Shown here in pieces: positions 60,759-64,000 of a stretch of 64,000 nt of DNA; positions within the stretch are counted from its first letter, which is position 1; each line of letters starts with the position of its first letter. Position numbers and translations under genes: made by a program. This DNA comes from Blasia pusilla (taxonomy: Eukaryota > Marchantiophyta > Marchantiopsida > Blasiales), in the NCBI GenBank assembly GCA_050084515.1, contig CM114273.1, positions 31,434,001-31,498,000 of the forward strand, written 5' to 3'. Under the pieces are notes generated by a model, which did not search any database, was not told where the DNA came from, and saw nothing but the letters and a program-made list of their open reading frames with translations.

Positions 60759-63700
60759 TCATCTTTCGGCCATGAGAATAACTCCAAGACTTCCCCAGAG
60801 CCAGAACACAAAAATCAGTTGTCTACTCATGCCTTCAAGAGGCGCAGTCTGCGATCCATGCAGCACCTGCAAAAGCAGTAGATTCAATTTGCCCCATTCA
60901 GACAAGGATGGCATCACTTGCGTACTGATAGTTACTCCATCATTGATTAAAAGATCCCAAGAACCATCCATGCTCCTTAGACTTTGATTCTGCCACTGTT
61001 TAGACTATGACTAGTAATTATGATAGACTTTTTCCACACTCCATAAGCCAGCAGTTTCACAAGAATGCAATTATTTCTTCAAGCATCTCAAGATCTCTAG
61101 ATAAATATACACAGATCAGTCCACCCTTTGTCACAAACCCCAACAAGCCATATTGGTATTAAAAGACAAGGAAGAAGTCTACAGCCAGGTTGTCAGCTAG
61201 TTTCAGAAGGGGATTTGGAAAAACACCCTTCACAAATCATGGCACTTTCTCCGTCTATCAGCCAGAATAAATCTGAACATACCTTGGTCAATCCTCACAG
61301 CTGCCTTGCGGAAGGAATTTGCCCCTCGCACTTTCCCGCTTATCTAATCAAGGCCCTTAGCCAAGACTTTCCAATCACTCAGTGAATGGCACAGAGTTAC
61401 TCTCCATGCCCTCAAAATTCTGCAACAGGACACTGTCCTCAGACAGCTACATCAGCTCTGCTGCTCATGAAAGGATGGCAACTCATGATAATCACCCTCC
61501 CAGAATAAGACCAAGGAATGAAGAAATTTTCTGCAGGGTTGAGATTTATGGTTTCATTCTAGTTTTTCCCTTCAAATTCAATCATCCTAATTTTACTGTG
61601 CAACACAACAAAAACATGGAAGTAAGTCTCAGGTGGAATTCACCACAAAACTTGATATTGGTTAGATTACCTGCAAGACTGCATCATTGATCTGTCTAGG
61701 ACTCAGGCCCTTTGCCTAAACACTTCAAATTGTCACCGTCTTCCTTCTCTCTGCCATCAATATTTGATGGTGTTTCAGCCGAGGGTGGCATATCTGTACC
61801 AATTGACGACATAGACTTGATCCCGACATTTAAAGGATCAGTTCCATCTTCAGGCTGTGAACAAGAGTAAGAAGCGACGAATTCTTCTGATCCAGATCTC
61901 TCAGCCACCACTTGCTCAACTTTGGGTGCATACATAAATGTGCTGCCATCTTTCACGTCCGCTGTAACTTTGACAAGATCACAGGCTACGGCTGTAGCTC
62001 CTACACAAAGGAGCCAACAGAAGAACCTGTTATACAAGATAAGTAATTCAAGATGCACATTTCACCAACCACCATCAACAAGTTTGAACTTGTCAGGAAT
62101 AGTTTCATGCGTGTTGCTCCTACAAAAGAAATATTTGTGCACCCAATTTCCGAAGAAATTGCATTCACACCTTTCTACATATTGGAGGGGAGAACACAAG
62201 AACACAAGTTCCTAACGTTTCATTGCTCTTGTGGGTATTTCAGTTCAAGGCTGATCCCTGATGAGTGTTTCAATCAAATGTCTACGTGAAGATGCACAAG
62301 AGAGATCACGATTGGTCTTAGTCCCAAAACAGACAACCACAAATACTGGCACACAACCCCTTCACCTGTTGGGCAGAATTTCCTAAATGCACAAGAGAAC
62401 TCCTGAGAAAGAATACTTCCTCTTGACAGAAAATCAATCAGTATAGTGTTGGCAGGTCTATCCAGGGTGCATTTCCCACAGAAAGCACACTTACAGGGAA
62501 GTTACCCGTCATCAGAGCTTCAGAACAATACCTGCTAAAGACATCAATTCTTCCTCTCCTGTACTTCCCGAGTCCGAAGTAGTATTTGGAGTATCTTGAG
62601 ATGGCATAAGGGCGTCAACTGAACTCACCAGGCCCGGATTTTCCTTTAGAAAAGGGATAGTTTGCTCCGGAACCACTAACAGAGCATCAGTCGTCGCAGT
62701 ATCGCTGGACCCTGATAAAACTGAGACAGGTTCACTGACTTCTTGGTTCTGGATGGGAAGTGTTGAGATGGCTGGAGAACTGGACTCCTCGATCAGTATC
62801 ATCCCCTCCAACTGCATACCCCGTACTGAATCAGATATATGCTTCACCAACAAAAGGCTATTGGATGTTTCTGGACCACCCTCAGATGCAGATTCTGTCC
62901 CTTCAGATGGGGGGTGTTGTGATTCCCCACAAGCTCCTGACCCAATAGCAGGTATCACCACATCCTGTGCATGTACTTGTTCCTCCGCACCTGAAATTCT
63001 ACAATCCAGCATACTGCTAGAGTTCATCTCAGGCATACCCTCTGGGTTGCCCTCCTTGGGGGCCTTGATGAGGATGGCCTCCCCTTGTTCCTCAATAACT
63101 ACCTCCAAATCAGGACGTCTGCTTACAGCTGGATTTTCCACATCCAAACATACTAGACCAGAGACTCCGATTGGTGAACCCTTCTTTATAGACTGTTTAC
63201 TTTCCTTTATCTTTCTTGAGGTTTCCAAATCATTACTGACAGCTGATTCCTCAGCAATTGAAGCTAGACTATCGACCATAGGACCAGAACTTCCCTCCGG
63301 TAAAGCCTCAGGTACAGAGTCCTTGGGTAATTTGACTGGGATAGATTTTGAATTTTCATCAGCACTTCTGATCTCAGAGTTACTGCTTACACACAATTCA
63401 TTGGTATCTGAGACGGCAAACTGCGGAACAGATTCAGAATTGTCTTTGGATGAAACTTCCTTTGCTACGTCTATGCAAATGGCATTTCTGCCCCCTTCAG
63501 TTTGTTCTTGTATCTCAGGCTTCATGCTGACAGCTGTCTTTTTGGCAGACGACTCCACGGATCTACATAAAGGATCATAACTTCCCACAGGTGCATACTC
63601 CTCTACTGAATTGATAAGGATGGGACACTCCCCTCCTCTACTTATTTCACCCTGCAGAGTACTGCTGACACCTTCTTCTCGTGTGTCAATCCTCTCAAGA

Positions 63701-64000
63701 ATGTCTGCTGCAGCACTCGATCCTGTTCCATCCCTGATCTTGTCCTCCAACTGTTCCAAATTTTCACACTCCGGTTTAAGTTCTGCAGAATATACTCCAC
63801 AGCTCTCATGTGTAGTGTCAGATGAAACTATATGCTCAATTCCAGCGGCAGTAGAAGATGATACTTCTGTTCCATGACCGACCATCTCTACAGCACTACA
63901 TTCCAAAGGGCTACTTATAGATCCTGATAATTTTGAAGAGGAGAGAACCTTAGGACCAGCTGCTTCATCTGAAAGACTCGTGATTGGGGATTCCAGCTGC
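60759..64000 (-). CDS. unrecognised Ser/Glu-rich protein, 3' exons only, cut by the window edge
   Basis: The minus-strand frame is open from 64000 to a donor at 62532 (GCAG|GTATTG), about 489 codons, so the 5' end lies outside the window. It joins in frame to an exon at 62000 (acceptor TGTGTAG) reading ATAVACDLVKVTADVKDG and stopping with TAG at 61698-61696. A donor 19 nt after that stop (CTTGCAG|GTAATC) would splice to 60866. Read in another frame, that junction gives LSPRQINDAVLQ joined to VLHGSQTAPLEG, and a hydrophobic tail (LIFVFWLWGSLGVILMAE) ending at 60759. The true C-terminus is therefore uncertain. The large exon is acidic, low in aromatic residues and rich in Ser/Glu/Pro, with a loose ~45-50-residue repeat marked by AVSxxxE and PEGxPE motifs; it is probably disordered. 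No family is recognised. Confidence 0.6.

Noticed and set aside
62512-62532. Gene ending at the stop directly after the large 62.5-64 kb exon
   Set aside because: A good GTATTG donor at 62531 and an in-frame acceptor at 62000 make continued coding more likely.

Overview
The window is nuclear DNA of a land plant. It carries intron-containing genes with GT-AG junctions, a plant-specific PRONE-type RopGEF, a plant RAB6/RABH GTPase and Ty1/copia-type retroelement remains, with long AT-rich stretches between genes. Two features hint at a non-flowering lineage such as a lycophyte or moss, but I cannot fix the species. One is a retroelement carrying a cytosine-methyltransferase domain. The other is an ALKBH8 gene with RRM, AlkB and methyltransferase domains in one reading frame; in Arabidopsis the last domain is a separate gene.

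Layout. 0-2.5 kb: 5' part of a decayed Ty1/copia element on the minus strand, running off the left edge. 2.9-8.35 kb: remains of a second retroelement type with gag-like, retropepsin and C5-cytosine-methyltransferase parts; one copy is on the plus strand and a smaller inverted fragment lies at 2.9-3.4 kb. 8.8-13.35 kb: a decayed multi-exon minus-strand gene-like unit whose noncoding parts are studded with at least 14 copies of a ~26-bp palindrome. 15.4-18.2 kb: intact RAB6-type GTPase, plus strand, six exons. 22.9-28.7 kb: ALKBH8, minus strand, nine exons, 753 codons; one intron holds a tandemly rearranged LINE-like fragment in opposite orientation. 28.9-29.7 kb: degenerate ~180-185-bp tandem repeat with telobox motifs upstream of ALKBH8. 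36.7-39.6 kb: intact RopGEF, minus strand, six exons, 617 codons. 40-60 kb: no gene recognised; GC-rich islands (40-42.3, 43.8-45.8, 52.6-53.6, 58.7-59.8 kb) alternate with AT-rich DNA, several small repeat families and one very strong hairpin. 60.8-64 kb: 3' part of an unrecognised minus-strand gene encoding a Ser/Glu-rich, probably disordered protein, cut by the right edge.

The intact genes are unrelated housekeeping or signalling genes: Golgi vesicle traffic, wobble-uridine modification of tRNA, and activation of ROP GTPases. They do not form a pathway. The most unusual signals are the interspersed palindrome family at 8.8-13.3 kb and the methyltransferase-bearing retroelement at 5.5-8.35 kb.

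All exon boundaries were placed by eye from splice consensus, frame continuity and family knowledge. No alignment or search was run.
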